Positions 16,466 through 24,226 of a stretch of DNA of 64,000 bases are shown here, in pieces. The first letter of the stretch is position 1. The number at the start of each line of letters is the position of its first letter. The notes under the pieces are model-generated. The model searched no databases, had not been told where the DNA came from, and saw only the letters and a list, made by a program, of their open reading frames with translations. This DNA is from Chthonomonas sp035294505 (GTDB taxonomy: Bacteria > Armatimonadota > Chthonomonadetes > Chthonomonadales > Chthonomonadaceae). A program made the position numbers and the translations under genes. The stretch lies in the NCBI RefSeq assembly GCF_035294505.1, contig NZ_DATGKU010000094.1:1-64000 (forward strand). The letters run 5' to 3'.

Positions 16466-18544
16466 TCACACCTCTAAGTTTGCGAATCGGTCGGCCGGGG
16501 TTGGAGCCTCTTCTTGGGTATAGCCCGGCTCGCCGGCAACAAACCGATGATACTGGGCGAGCGCCCAGAGGGGGAAGTAGTGCCGATAGAAGTGATAGCG
16601 CAGATAGAAGACACGCGGGAAGCCGGTGCCGGTGAACCACTCTTCCTGCCAGGTGCCATCGTCGGTTTGGTTTTTCAAAAGGTACTCGATACCACGTTGG
16701 ACAGCACAGCTTGAAAGGTCGCCGGCGTTAAAAAGCCCCATAAGTGCCCAAGCGGTTTGGGAGGGCGTAGAGGGGCCGGTGGCTTTGGGGTGACCAGGCT
16801 CGTAGCTCTGGCAGCTCTCTCCCCAACCGCCATCTTCGTTTTGCACAGAGTGCAGCCAGCGGACGGCGCGTTGAATGCGCTCCGAGCGCATATCCTCTCC
16901 AATACGGGCCAGTCCTCGTAGCACCTGCCATGTGCCGTAGAGGTAGTTCACGCCCCAGCGGCCAAACCACGAGCCGTCTTCTTCCTGTTCTCGGTAGAGA
17001 TAGGCGATGGCGCGTTTCACCCGTGGGTCGGTTTTGCCGATGCCATAGTAGGAGCACATCTCCAAAACGCGGGCTGTGATGTCGGCCGAGGAGGGGTCTA
17101 GCATTGCGTTATGGTCGGCATAGGGCACATACTGGAAAAGCACGCGATTGTTGTCTTTGTCAAAGCTGGCCCATCCGCCATCCCGATTCTGCATGGCGAA
17201 CACCCAGTTAAGGCCTTTGCGCATCGCCTCACGTACCGGAGGAGGCGCCTCTGTCCATGGACGTCCGTCATGGCAGTAGGTTTTATAAAGGGCCATAAGT
17301 ACCATGATGGTATCGTCCACGTCGGGGTAGAACTCGTTTTCCTTTTCGAAATACCATCCGCCCGGCTCTACATTGCGCACTTTTACCGCCCAGTCACCCT
17401 TTTTGCGGGTCTGTTTACTGAGCAACCATTCGGCTGCTTTGCGAATCTCCTCGCTTTCAGGCGGGTAGCCGCTATCGAGCAGCGCATTAAGGGAGATGGC
17501 CGTATCCCAAACGGGTGAGACACAAGGTTGAAGGCGAATGGTGTCGCCCTCTTCGATCTCGAAAGCCGCAAGCTCCTTTAGCTCTTTTTGGATAGCCGGG
17601 TGGTCGTCCGGCAACCCCATGCATTTGTAGGCCATAATGGCGTGGGTCATTGCCGGAAAGATGGCCCCTAGCCCCCCACTGTTCTCCTCCCGCTCCAAGA
17701 GCCACTGCAAGCAGCGTTGCAGCGCCAGCTTGCGAAACGGCTTGATGGGGCTGGCGTGGTAGAGCTTCAAGATTTTATCCACAACCAAAAAGACGTTACG
17801 CCAGGTAAGGGGGCGGCTATCCCACGGCAATTGCATCCGTTTACGGTTTTTCCCACCCACGAAAAGCTCATCAATGGTCGCATGGGCAGGTATGGGGCGA
17901 TAGGGACGCAACGCGTTGATAACCGAGAGCGGTACAAGAATGGCTCGCGACCACGAAGACATCTCATAGATGTTAAAGTAGAACCATTTCGGCATGAGAA
18001 TGAGTTCAGGGGGGATAACGGGAACGCCGTACCAATCGTACTGCCCGAAAATGGAGAGATAGAGTTTGGTGAAGGTGTTGCAGTGGGTCACCCCACCCAG
18101 CGACAAAATGGCGCGGCGGGCGCGAATCATAAACGGCTCGCTTTCACTGAAACCGGCCAGTTTACAGGCGAAATAGGCCTTTACCGATGCGCTGACTTCA
18201 GGTGGCCCTCCCGGATAGATGGCCCAATAGCCCTCTGGGTGTTGTTTGCTGCGAATGTAGTTGGCGAGTTTACGAAACTTCTCCGGGTCGTTTTTACCCA
18301 GAAACTGCAACAGGAGAATGTACTCGCTTTCCAAAATCGTGTCGCCTTCCAGTTCCGCCACCCAGTGGCCATCGGGCTGTTGGCGATCACGCAGATAGTG
18401 AATGGCGCCGCGTAGGGCCTGGCGAATCGCCTCTAAAGAGATCGTGGAGGTAAGGTGGCCGTTAAGAACTGAGTGTGTGCGTGCGGCAGAAGGGACAATC
18501 GCCTGTACAGATTCGGTTTCCGCGTGATCCAGTCGTGTTTTCAA
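16466..18544 (-). CDS. shc: Squalene-hopene cyclase
   Basis: 692 residues. Cyclises squalene to hopene/hopanol for hopanoid membrane lipids; a monotopic membrane enzyme. Seen: the catalytic DVDDT at residues 408-412 and several QW repeats (QQPDGHW, KQHPEGYW, QNRDGGW, EEDGSW, NEDGGWGE, QTDDGTW). Full family length. Start is TTG at 18544, since no in-frame ATG lies near the conserved N-terminus; GGGGTGG precedes it. A consensus promoter at 18742-18771 implies a leader of about 190 nt. No other hopanoid gene is in the window. Confidence 0.96.
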   Translation of the reverse strand: MKTRLDHAETESVQAIVPSAARTHSVLNGHLTSTISLEAIRQALRGAIHYLRDRQQPDGHWVAELEGDTILESEYILLLQFLGKNDPEKFRKLANYIRSKQHPEGYWAIYPGGPPEVSASVKAYFACKLAGFSESEPFMIRARRAILSLGGVTHCNTFTKLYLSIFGQYDWYGVPVIPPELILMPKWFYFNIYEMSSWSRAILVPLSVINALRPYRPIPAHATIDELFVGGKNRKRMQLPWDSRPLTWRNVFLVVDKILKLYHASPIKPFRKLALQRCLQWLLEREENSGGLGAIFPAMTHAIMAYKCMGLPDDHPAIQKELKELAAFEIEEGDTIRLQPCVSPVWDTAISLNALLDSGYPPESEEIRKAAEWLLSKQTRKKGDWAVKVRNVEPGGWYFEKENEFYPDVDDTIMVLMALYKTYCHDGRPWTEAPPPVREAMRKGLNWVFAMQNRDGGWASFDKDNNRVLFQYVPYADHNAMLDPSSADITARVLEMCSYYGIGKTDPRVKRAIAYLYREQEEDGSWFGRWGVNYLYGTWQVLRGLARIGEDMRSERIQRAVRWLHSVQNEDGGWGESCQSYEPGHPKATGPSTPSQTAWALMGLFNAGDLSSCAVQRGIEYLLKNQTDDGTWQEEWFTGTGFPRVFYLRYHFYRHYFPLWALAQYHRFVAGEPGYTQEEAPTPADRFANLEV

Positions 18545-18741
18545 AGAGTCACCACCCCTATATAGTGTTCGTTAAAGACTGCCTGTCCTTGTTTTGCCCC
18601 GTCGCCATCTCCATGAAAGACGCCATTCTTACTTTCTTTTCCTCGTAGACGGGGAGGGACTGCGAAAGTGACATGCGCTCGTTAAGTAACCTTCGCGAAT
18701 GAAACCAACCGATTGCAGCGCATAGGCGACGCTGCAAAACT

Positions 18742-18771
18742 ATTGTATGCTTCACACGGTTCCTTTGTCAA
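18742..18771 (-). promoter_or_regulatory. Promoter for shc
   Basis: On the minus strand, TTGACA (18766-18771) and TACAAT (18742-18747) are 18 nt apart. The start would be near 18735, leaving about 190 nt of leader before the TTG at 18544. Confidence 0.65.
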
Positions 18772-18827
18772 GTTTTTGGCCGATTTTGTGGGAATTCCTA
18801 CTCGATAGAAAGTGGAAGGCTGGCAGG

Positions 18828-20504
18828 TTAAGGCTGACCTGCTGTGCCATAAAGCGGATTGGCGGTAGACATGCCTCCCGATACGGGGTTCGATGCATTG
18901 CTGCCGTTGGCCGGAACGGGCAGGGGCAAGTAGGGCATAAGGTTCACCGTGGGCGAGATGCAGATGCGTTGTCCGTTAATGAGCACTTCTGCACGCGCAT
19001 AAACCTGCCCGGCAGAGACGGCATCTATCGGGATCTCTTTGAGGGGCACGGTGGTGTTCCAGGTAAAGGGCTGGGGATCGGTGGTTACTGTTAGCTGGGC
19101 CGCTATGCCGAGTTGCCCATTCGACGTGACGTAGGTGTCGTTGCTAGGGTCGGCGGCGAGGAGGGGCACGAGCGCTTTGTCGTCACGATAAAAATAGACG
19201 GCTATAGTGGCATTCGTTCCGGCATGTCCCACAATGCTTCCACTAATGGTAAGAGGCAACACGGCGTTATTCGATTTCTGCAGAGCCTGTTGAGGAGCAA
19301 GAGTTATCGTAGAGGTATCTATCAACGGTTGCGGTGGTGGGGCCGTTGGTTCAACGGGGACGGTTGTGAGGGGGTTCATGGTGGAGTTGTTCGGAGGGGC
19401 CGTGTCTGTCGTAGGTGGGGCAGGAGTAGAGGGTACCTGAGTGGTGACGACGACGGCAGGTTTCGTCTCTTTATGGGGCTGGCGCGTTACGGCGATAACC
19501 ACACCAACTAATCCGATAACGATAACCACACCCACGGCGACGCCCAGCAGCGCCCATTTCTTGGTGGTGGATTCAAGACCACCGGATGCAAGAGGAGCGG
19601 AAGTCGAAGATATCCCGATGCCGCTGCTTGGAGGGTAAAGCCCCGATAAGGGGCCGGAGAGCGCGATCTCTTTTTGAATATTTTCCAGAGCCTCTTTCAC
19701 TTCGCGCGCGGTTTGCGGGCGTGCTTCTGGTTCTAAAGCGAGGCAAGCGCTGATGAGTCTATCAAGGCTCTCCGGCACACTGGGATTGAGGCTACGTACC
19801 GAGGGAAATTTGAAGGGTTGGGAAGCCGGGTCGTGGCCTGTCAGAAGGTGATGGAGGGTTGCCCCTAGCGCATAGATATCGGAGCGCATGTCGGTTTGGC
19901 GCTTACCGAACTGTTCGGGGGGCGAGTAGCCCACGCTCCCTAGCAGGGCAGTGTCGCGAGAGGCGCCCGGCTGAAAACGGCGAGCAATGCCGAAGTCAAT
20001 AAGGCAGATGCTGCCGTCGGCGCGCAGCATGACGTTGGAGGGCTTGAGGTCACGAAAGATGATCGGAGGGTCTTGACGGTGTAGGTAATCAAGCACATCG
20101 GCTATCTGGATTCCCCAGGCCACTACCTTGGACACATCAAGGTGGGTGCGTTCTTGGTTGCGTAGAAACGCCTCCAAGGTAACGCCTTCGATGTACTCCA
20201 TGACGAGATAGAACTTATCGTTTTCGATGAAGGCATCGGTTACTTTGGGCAGGTTCGGGTGGTGGAGCTGCACGAGCACTTGCGCCTCATGCAGCACCGT
20301 CTCTTGCTCATGAGGCGCTTGCTCCGAACCGCTGGCCTTAGGCAGGCGCACCTCTTTAATCGCCACAAGCGTATTGAGGTGCAGGTGCTCCGCCATATAA
20401 ACGGTGCCCATGCCCCCTTTGCCCAATATGCGTAGGATACGGTAGCGCTCGTTAAGAATATCGCCTGTTTTCAACCGCTCCCAAGCAACCTGTTCACCCG
20501 ACAT
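18828..20504 (-). CDS. Transmembrane Ser/Thr protein kinase (PknB-like)
   Basis: 558 residues. Kinase domain about 21-280: glycine loop LGKGGMGTVY (28-37), Lys50 in VAIK, catalytic loop FRDLKPSN with Asp152, DFG 170-172, then SVGYSPPEQ. The usual HRD histidine is Phe here. A 35-residue linker leads to a single membrane helix (317-339), then a Pro/Thr-rich stretch and an extracytoplasmic domain (about 400-530) of beta type with no known ligand repeat (no PASTA). ATG at 20504 has CGGAG upstream. Likely a surface-sensing kinase; targets unknown. Confidence 0.93.
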   Translation of the reverse strand: MSGEQVAWERLKTGDILNERYRILRILGKGGMGTVYMAEHLHLNTLVAIKEVRLPKASGSEQAPHEQETVLHEAQVLVQLHHPNLPKVTDAFIENDKFYLVMEYIEGVTLEAFLRNQERTHLDVSKVVAWGIQIADVLDYLHRQDPPIIFRDLKPSNVMLRADGSICLIDFGIARRFQPGASRDTALLGSVGYSPPEQFGKRQTDMRSDIYALGATLHHLLTGHDPASQPFKFPSVRSLNPSVPESLDRLISACLALEPEARPQTAREVKEALENIQKEIALSGPLSGLYPPSSGIGISSTSAPLASGGLESTTKKWALLGVAVGVVIVIGLVGVVIAVTRQPHKETKPAVVVTTQVPSTPAPPTTDTAPPNNSTMNPLTTVPVEPTAPPPQPLIDTSTITLAPQQALQKSNNAVLPLTISGSIVGHAGTNATIAVYFYRDDKALVPLLAADPSNDTYVTSNGQLGIAAQLTVTTDPQPFTWNTTVPLKEIPIDAVSAGQVYARAEVLINGQRICISPTVNLMPYLPLPVPANGSNASNPVSGGMSTANPLYGTAGQP

Positions 20505-20580
20505 ACGATATATAACTCCGAAGAACCATTACATCCCTTTTTCGCCGTTGAGGGTGCTGCTTCCTGCTAAAATACGGAAT

Positions 20581-23097
20581 TTAGTTTGGGTAGCGTATCA
20601 GCAACACCCAGTCCTGTGAATCGGGGGTACGGAAAACGCGTTTTTGCCCTCCACTGAAGCGGAATGTGTTGACGATGGAATCGGTTCTCGGGTTAAACCA
20701 AGCCGCTTCGAGCTGACCGGTCGCTTCGAGCAGATCGAGCTGCACCGCGCCACCGGTAGGAAAGTACACCACGTAGAACCAGCCTGGGTTGGCCAAAGCG
20801 TGGATATCGGGAGGCAGTTGGCCGCCGTTTGGTGCAGAAAGCAGATCATCGTGAGGGCGTAGCAACCAGTAGGAAACCATCTTGAAGAGATGAGCGCAGG
20901 CAAGGCTTTGGGTGATGATAGGCGAAATGGCACTGCCTTCATAAATCGGAGCCGATTTTGCAACCCAATACCCACCGGAAAGGCGTGTTTCCCATAGTCG
21001 CCTTCGCGCTTCATCGGTAGAGGAGATAGCATCGCAAATGACGATGGGCTTTCGGTACGTCTGATCGGCGGCTACCGATAGCAGGTTTCCTCCGTTGATG
21101 GTAATGATGTCGAGATCGTGCACTTGGGCACTCGGCGTTTGCGCCGCCACAAACCGTTCCATCGCAAGCTCTTGCTCATCCGCGTTGGTGTTGTTGGGCC
21201 AAAGGGGCATGCCCGCCGGCGAACTGATGAAGATGGCGCCGTCGGAGGTGTTCTCTTCAGATGGCATGGCCGGAAATTGGGGCGCCGAGGGTAAGGAGTT
21301 GATGCCGGGCAAAATAGCCGTGATCGGGTGCTGCTCGATGTCGTACTTATGGGTAAGTTCAATAAGGTTTTGGAGCAGGTCTTGCACATCGCCCGAGAAG
21401 CCGGACGAAGCATTGAGCAGATTCCAGCAGATATTGTAGGCGGAATAGCGCGCCACCACATAGCTCCAGAAGCGCTGCAACTGTTCGGCGCTCATGGTTT
21501 TAAGCAGGGGCGAATCGGCGCTACCCAAGCCAATATCGGGCACGATGCCGAGAAGATTGCAGGCGCGTACCTTTGCATCGAGCATTTGAAAAAAGGCGGG
21601 ATTGATGGCGTCCGGGTTGTCGTTAACCAGCGCCTGCGAGCCGGCATCCAGCATCCAAGTGCCCATAAGGCGGTTCACACCGAGGTCGTGCAGTTTTTGT
21701 AGGGTAGTAAGCACATCCGTCTCCGTTTGTGGCGGATCGTTTGAGGAGGAGAGCGTCGAACTTGATGTGAGAGAGGTCGTTGCCGCTGTGTTCGGCGCGG
21801 TGCTAGGTGTCGGCGCTGTAGAGGTGCCGGACGTGAGGGAAAACCAAACGGGCACGGGCAGAAAGTGCCCTCCGCCCGCATAGCGGAACTCGCGTGGGTT
21901 TTCCGGGTCTACTATCAGAAAACCGTCAATCTCTCTGGCCTCCGTGATGCAGGTGAAGCGTCCCACCTGACCGTTAAGTCCGGGGTCGTTAGAGAGCGTC
22001 TTCCACTGCCAATCGCCTATGAGTGTGGGGGCAATGCGCACGCGCCAGGTTTGCCCTCCGTCCCAAAATCCGGGAACGGTAACGACCTGTCCATCCGGGC
22101 GGCTAAACTGCACCTCGAACTGGACCTGAGTATAGGGGTTGGTATAGTGCCCGGAAGCATACAGAGTGATCTCCTGTAGGCTATAGGCCGGAACGCGCGG
22201 AGCCGGCGGAGGCGAAAAATCGTTTTGTGCAACGCCAAAGAGGGTGGTTCCGGGGGCAAAGACCACCGGAGTACCAAAATCGGCCACATAGATGCGCCCC
22301 TCTTTAAGGTCAATGACGTAGCCGTGCGCGGTGTTGGAGTAAAGAATGAGGTAGTAGGGGTTCTTGGCAGAATCGTAGGCGAGCGCATGGAGTTCACTCC
22401 ATCCATCCGATCTCCAGCCGTTGTTGGGAGTTACATTCACCTGATGAAGCGGCGTTACTTGCAGATCGGTAAGGACGCGCTCTGGTTTTTGATCGGTCTG
22501 CGCTGCAGGCTGTGCAAAGCTCGCGTGGTCGGCAGTCCAAAGGGGCAGTCGCGGGATGGTTCCTCCTTGCGTGGTCCAATTCCGGTAGGTAAAGCTGGGG
22601 CCGGTGTAGATGGGTGGCGCAGGCAGCTGCAGAGTAGGTAGGGGGGTAGGAGTGGGCAGAGGAACTTGGGGCGGAACAGAGTAGTCTCCCCGAAAATGGA
22701 CTCCATTCAGTTGGGTGCCAGGATAGCGGTAGAGCCAGCAATAGAAGTCATTGCCCGTATCGTTAAGGTAGCACCAAAGGATGGCGAAGCTCTGCGGGCT
22801 ACGTGCTAGAAACCAAACGAGATAGTGCGCATAGCCCACAGGGCCACTGTCTATGCGCAAGAGGGTAAGGGGATACACGATGCGCTGTCCACTCGAAGGC
22901 TCTATCTGGGTAAGTGTGCCGCTCATGCCGTTCCAGGCGATCTGGTAGAAGTCGCTTTGTGCTTGGATATGCAATGTCTGTTGAGCGGCAGGAGGAACGA
23001 TGTTTTGAGCGGCGAGTGCCGCAGTTCCTCTACTCCAAGCGAGCAGACCCAAAGTAAACAGAGCAACAAACCATCGGCTAACCGTCCGAGAAACCAT
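20581..23097 (-). CDS. Secreted DUF5060-containing protein with degenerate glycosidase-like C-terminus
   Basis: 838 residues from the ATG at 23097, chosen for AAAGGATAG upstream and for a signal peptide (1-30, ending ALAA). Residues about 305-385 match the DUF5060 beta-sandwich that precedes DUF4038/apiosidase-like barrels (YSLQEITLYASGHYTNPYTQ, VPGFWDGGQTWRVRIAPTLI, IGDWQWKTLS). The following FLIVDPENPREFRYAGGGHF resembles the start of such a barrel, interrupted by a Thr/Ser/Pro-rich stretch (about 418-455). An N-terminal region (35-290) is unassigned. A polysaccharide-related role is inferred. Confidence 0.75.
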   Translation of the reverse strand: MVSRTVSRWFVALFTLGLLAWSRGTAALAAQNIVPPAAQQTLHIQAQSDFYQIAWNGMSGTLTQIEPSSGQRIVYPLTLLRIDSGPVGYAHYLVWFLARSPQSFAILWCYLNDTGNDFYCWLYRYPGTQLNGVHFRGDYSVPPQVPLPTPTPLPTLQLPAPPIYTGPSFTYRNWTTQGGTIPRLPLWTADHASFAQPAAQTDQKPERVLTDLQVTPLHQVNVTPNNGWRSDGWSELHALAYDSAKNPYYLILYSNTAHGYVIDLKEGRIYVADFGTPVVFAPGTTLFGVAQNDFSPPPAPRVPAYSLQEITLYASGHYTNPYTQVQFEVQFSRPDGQVVTVPGFWDGGQTWRVRIAPTLIGDWQWKTLSNDPGLNGQVGRFTCITEAREIDGFLIVDPENPREFRYAGGGHFLPVPVWFSLTSGTSTAPTPSTAPNTAATTSLTSSSTLSSSNDPPQTETDVLTTLQKLHDLGVNRLMGTWMLDAGSQALVNDNPDAINPAFFQMLDAKVRACNLLGIVPDIGLGSADSPLLKTMSAEQLQRFWSYVVARYSAYNICWNLLNASSGFSGDVQDLLQNLIELTHKYDIEQHPITAILPGINSLPSAPQFPAMPSEENTSDGAIFISSPAGMPLWPNNTNADEQELAMERFVAAQTPSAQVHDLDIITINGGNLLSVAADQTYRKPIVICDAISSTDEARRRLWETRLSGGYWVAKSAPIYEGSAISPIITQSLACAHLFKMVSYWLLRPHDDLLSAPNGGQLPPDIHALANPGWFYVVYFPTGGAVQLDLLEATGQLEAAWFNPRTDSIVNTFRFSGGQKRVFRTPDSQDWVLLIRYPN

Positions 23098-23318
23098 TCT
23101 GCTATCCTTTCGCCAGAAATGTAGTAGGGTATTGTGTCGCACAGCCTCTATATATAGAATACAAGAGTAGGGGGTAATGTTTCGCCTATTTTTGCAGATA
23201 CCTTGAAACTTCCTACAGCACGCTGCTTTCCAACGCTTCTTCTGCAGGGAAGGGGGCTATCTGGCCTTCAAAAAGCAGGGAGAACATGGTAGCTTACCGA
23301 TGCGGGCATGGATGCATA

Positions 23319-23340
23319 GGGGTAGGCGCAAGGCCTCCCC
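23319..23340. repeat. REP-like palindrome, copy 2
   Basis: GGGGTAGGC (23319-23327) and GCCTCCCC (23333-23340) form an imperfect palindrome closely matching the copy at 11863-11885. The surrounding 23143-23444 holds no recognisable gene. Confidence 0.5.
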
Positions 23341-23444
23341 TTTTAAGTGCTGAACGCGCGGGCTACATATCGGTGAAGGGACGTTCTATCGGAACGTCGT
23401 AAACATGTGCGCGGTGCAGCCGTGTGTGCAAATGGCTCTAAACG

Positions 23445-23477
23445 AAAAAACACGGTGCGTTGGATGCGCACCGTGTT
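23445..23477 (-). terminator. Rho-independent terminator after the small lipoprotein gene
   Basis: On the minus strand, a perfect 11-bp stem (AACACGGTGCG, 7-nt loop, CGCACCGTGTT) is followed by TTTTTT. It lies 20 nt after the stop at 23497. Confidence 0.85.
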
Positions 23478-23496
23478 GGGATAGATCAGCAGAAAC

Positions 23497-24021
23497 TTAT
23501 GGACAGCCGTAGGTAGGGGCTGGCGGTGGCCCGCTCGTCGGATAGAGCTGAACAGGGCCGGGCAGTGGGTTGGCACCCTTTTGCAGCGGACTGGGCAGGG
23601 GGAGGGGGCACGGTTTTTGAAGGTTATAGTCGTTTCCCAGATAGCGCACGTCGAAGCTGTAGTAGCCGCTAGGCGGCGTTACGGTGAACTGCGTGGCCGT
23701 AAGCGGAACGTTATAGATGGTGAAGGAACCGTCGGAGGCACTGCTGCCGGTGAGGTTGGTTCCGATGATGCTGATGGCCGCTCCGGCAACCGGATTACCG
23801 GCAATATCGGTGACCTGACCGGTGATGGTAGCGAGGTTAGGATTCCCTACGGGTGGTGGGCTGCCAGAAGAGCCGGATGAGGAGCCGCTGCCACTGCCGG
23901 TACCTAGAGCACCACCACCTCCGCCGCCTCCACAGCCACTAAGTGCCCATGCAAGAACGAGCAGTGCGAGCACCGAAGTAAGCATAACCCATCGTGAGTA
24001 GTTTGCAACGCTTCTGAACAT
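23497..24021 (-). CDS. Lipoprotein with carboxypeptidase-regulatory-like domain
   Basis: 174 residues. Signal with lipobox ALSGC at about 26-30, followed by a glycine/serine linker (GGGGGGG then SGSGSSSGSSGS). Residues 62-125 look like a carboxypeptidase regulatory (transthyretin-like) beta-sandwich: ITGQVTDIAGNPVAGAAISI, then SASDGSFTIYNVP. The tail is proline-rich. Probably anchored on the outer side of the membrane. Function unknown. ATG at 24021 has GCAGGA upstream and a structured leader (24047-24090). A larger lipoprotein with the same GC-then-glycine start is at 41384. Confidence 0.75.
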   Translation of the reverse strand: MFRSVANYSRWVMLTSVLALLVLAWALSGCGGGGGGGALGTGSGSGSSSGSSGSPPPVGNPNLATITGQVTDIAGNPVAGAAISIIGTNLTGSSASDGSFTIYNVPLTATQFTVTPPSGYYSFDVRYLGNDYNLQKPCPLPLPSPLQKGANPLPGPVQLYPTSGPPPAPTYGCP

Positions 24022-24046
24022 ACGAAGTCCTGCCTTTAGGTATGTT

Positions 24047-24090
24047 GTTTGTTTTCGTTTCGCCTGCCGGAAGGTGCCGGCAAAACAAAC
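24047..24090 (-). promoter_or_regulatory. Structured leader hairpin before the small lipoprotein gene
   Basis: An outer pair GTTTGTTTT / AAAACAAAC (24047-24055 with 24082-24090) encloses an inner GCCGG/CCGGC stem (24066-24081). It starts 26 nt upstream of the ATG and could control translation or stability. Confidence 0.35.
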
Positions 24091-24226
24091 CTACACTCGC
24101 AAAGGGGGGAACGAGCGCAGATTCATCAAGAGAGGGGTTTCCTACAAGTATTATTATACACGCTTTCAAAGATTTCGGCAAGCGTTTTTGTGCGATTCTA
24201 CAATCCCAAACAACATTCCGGCATCC

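Noticed and set aside
17717..18415. 232-codon plus-strand frame within shc.
   Set aside because: Opposite strongly conserved cyclase sequence; no start signals.
18558..18755. 65-codon minus-strand frame in the shc leader.
   Set aside because: Begins upstream of the predicted transcript start with no ribosome site and has no recognisable features.
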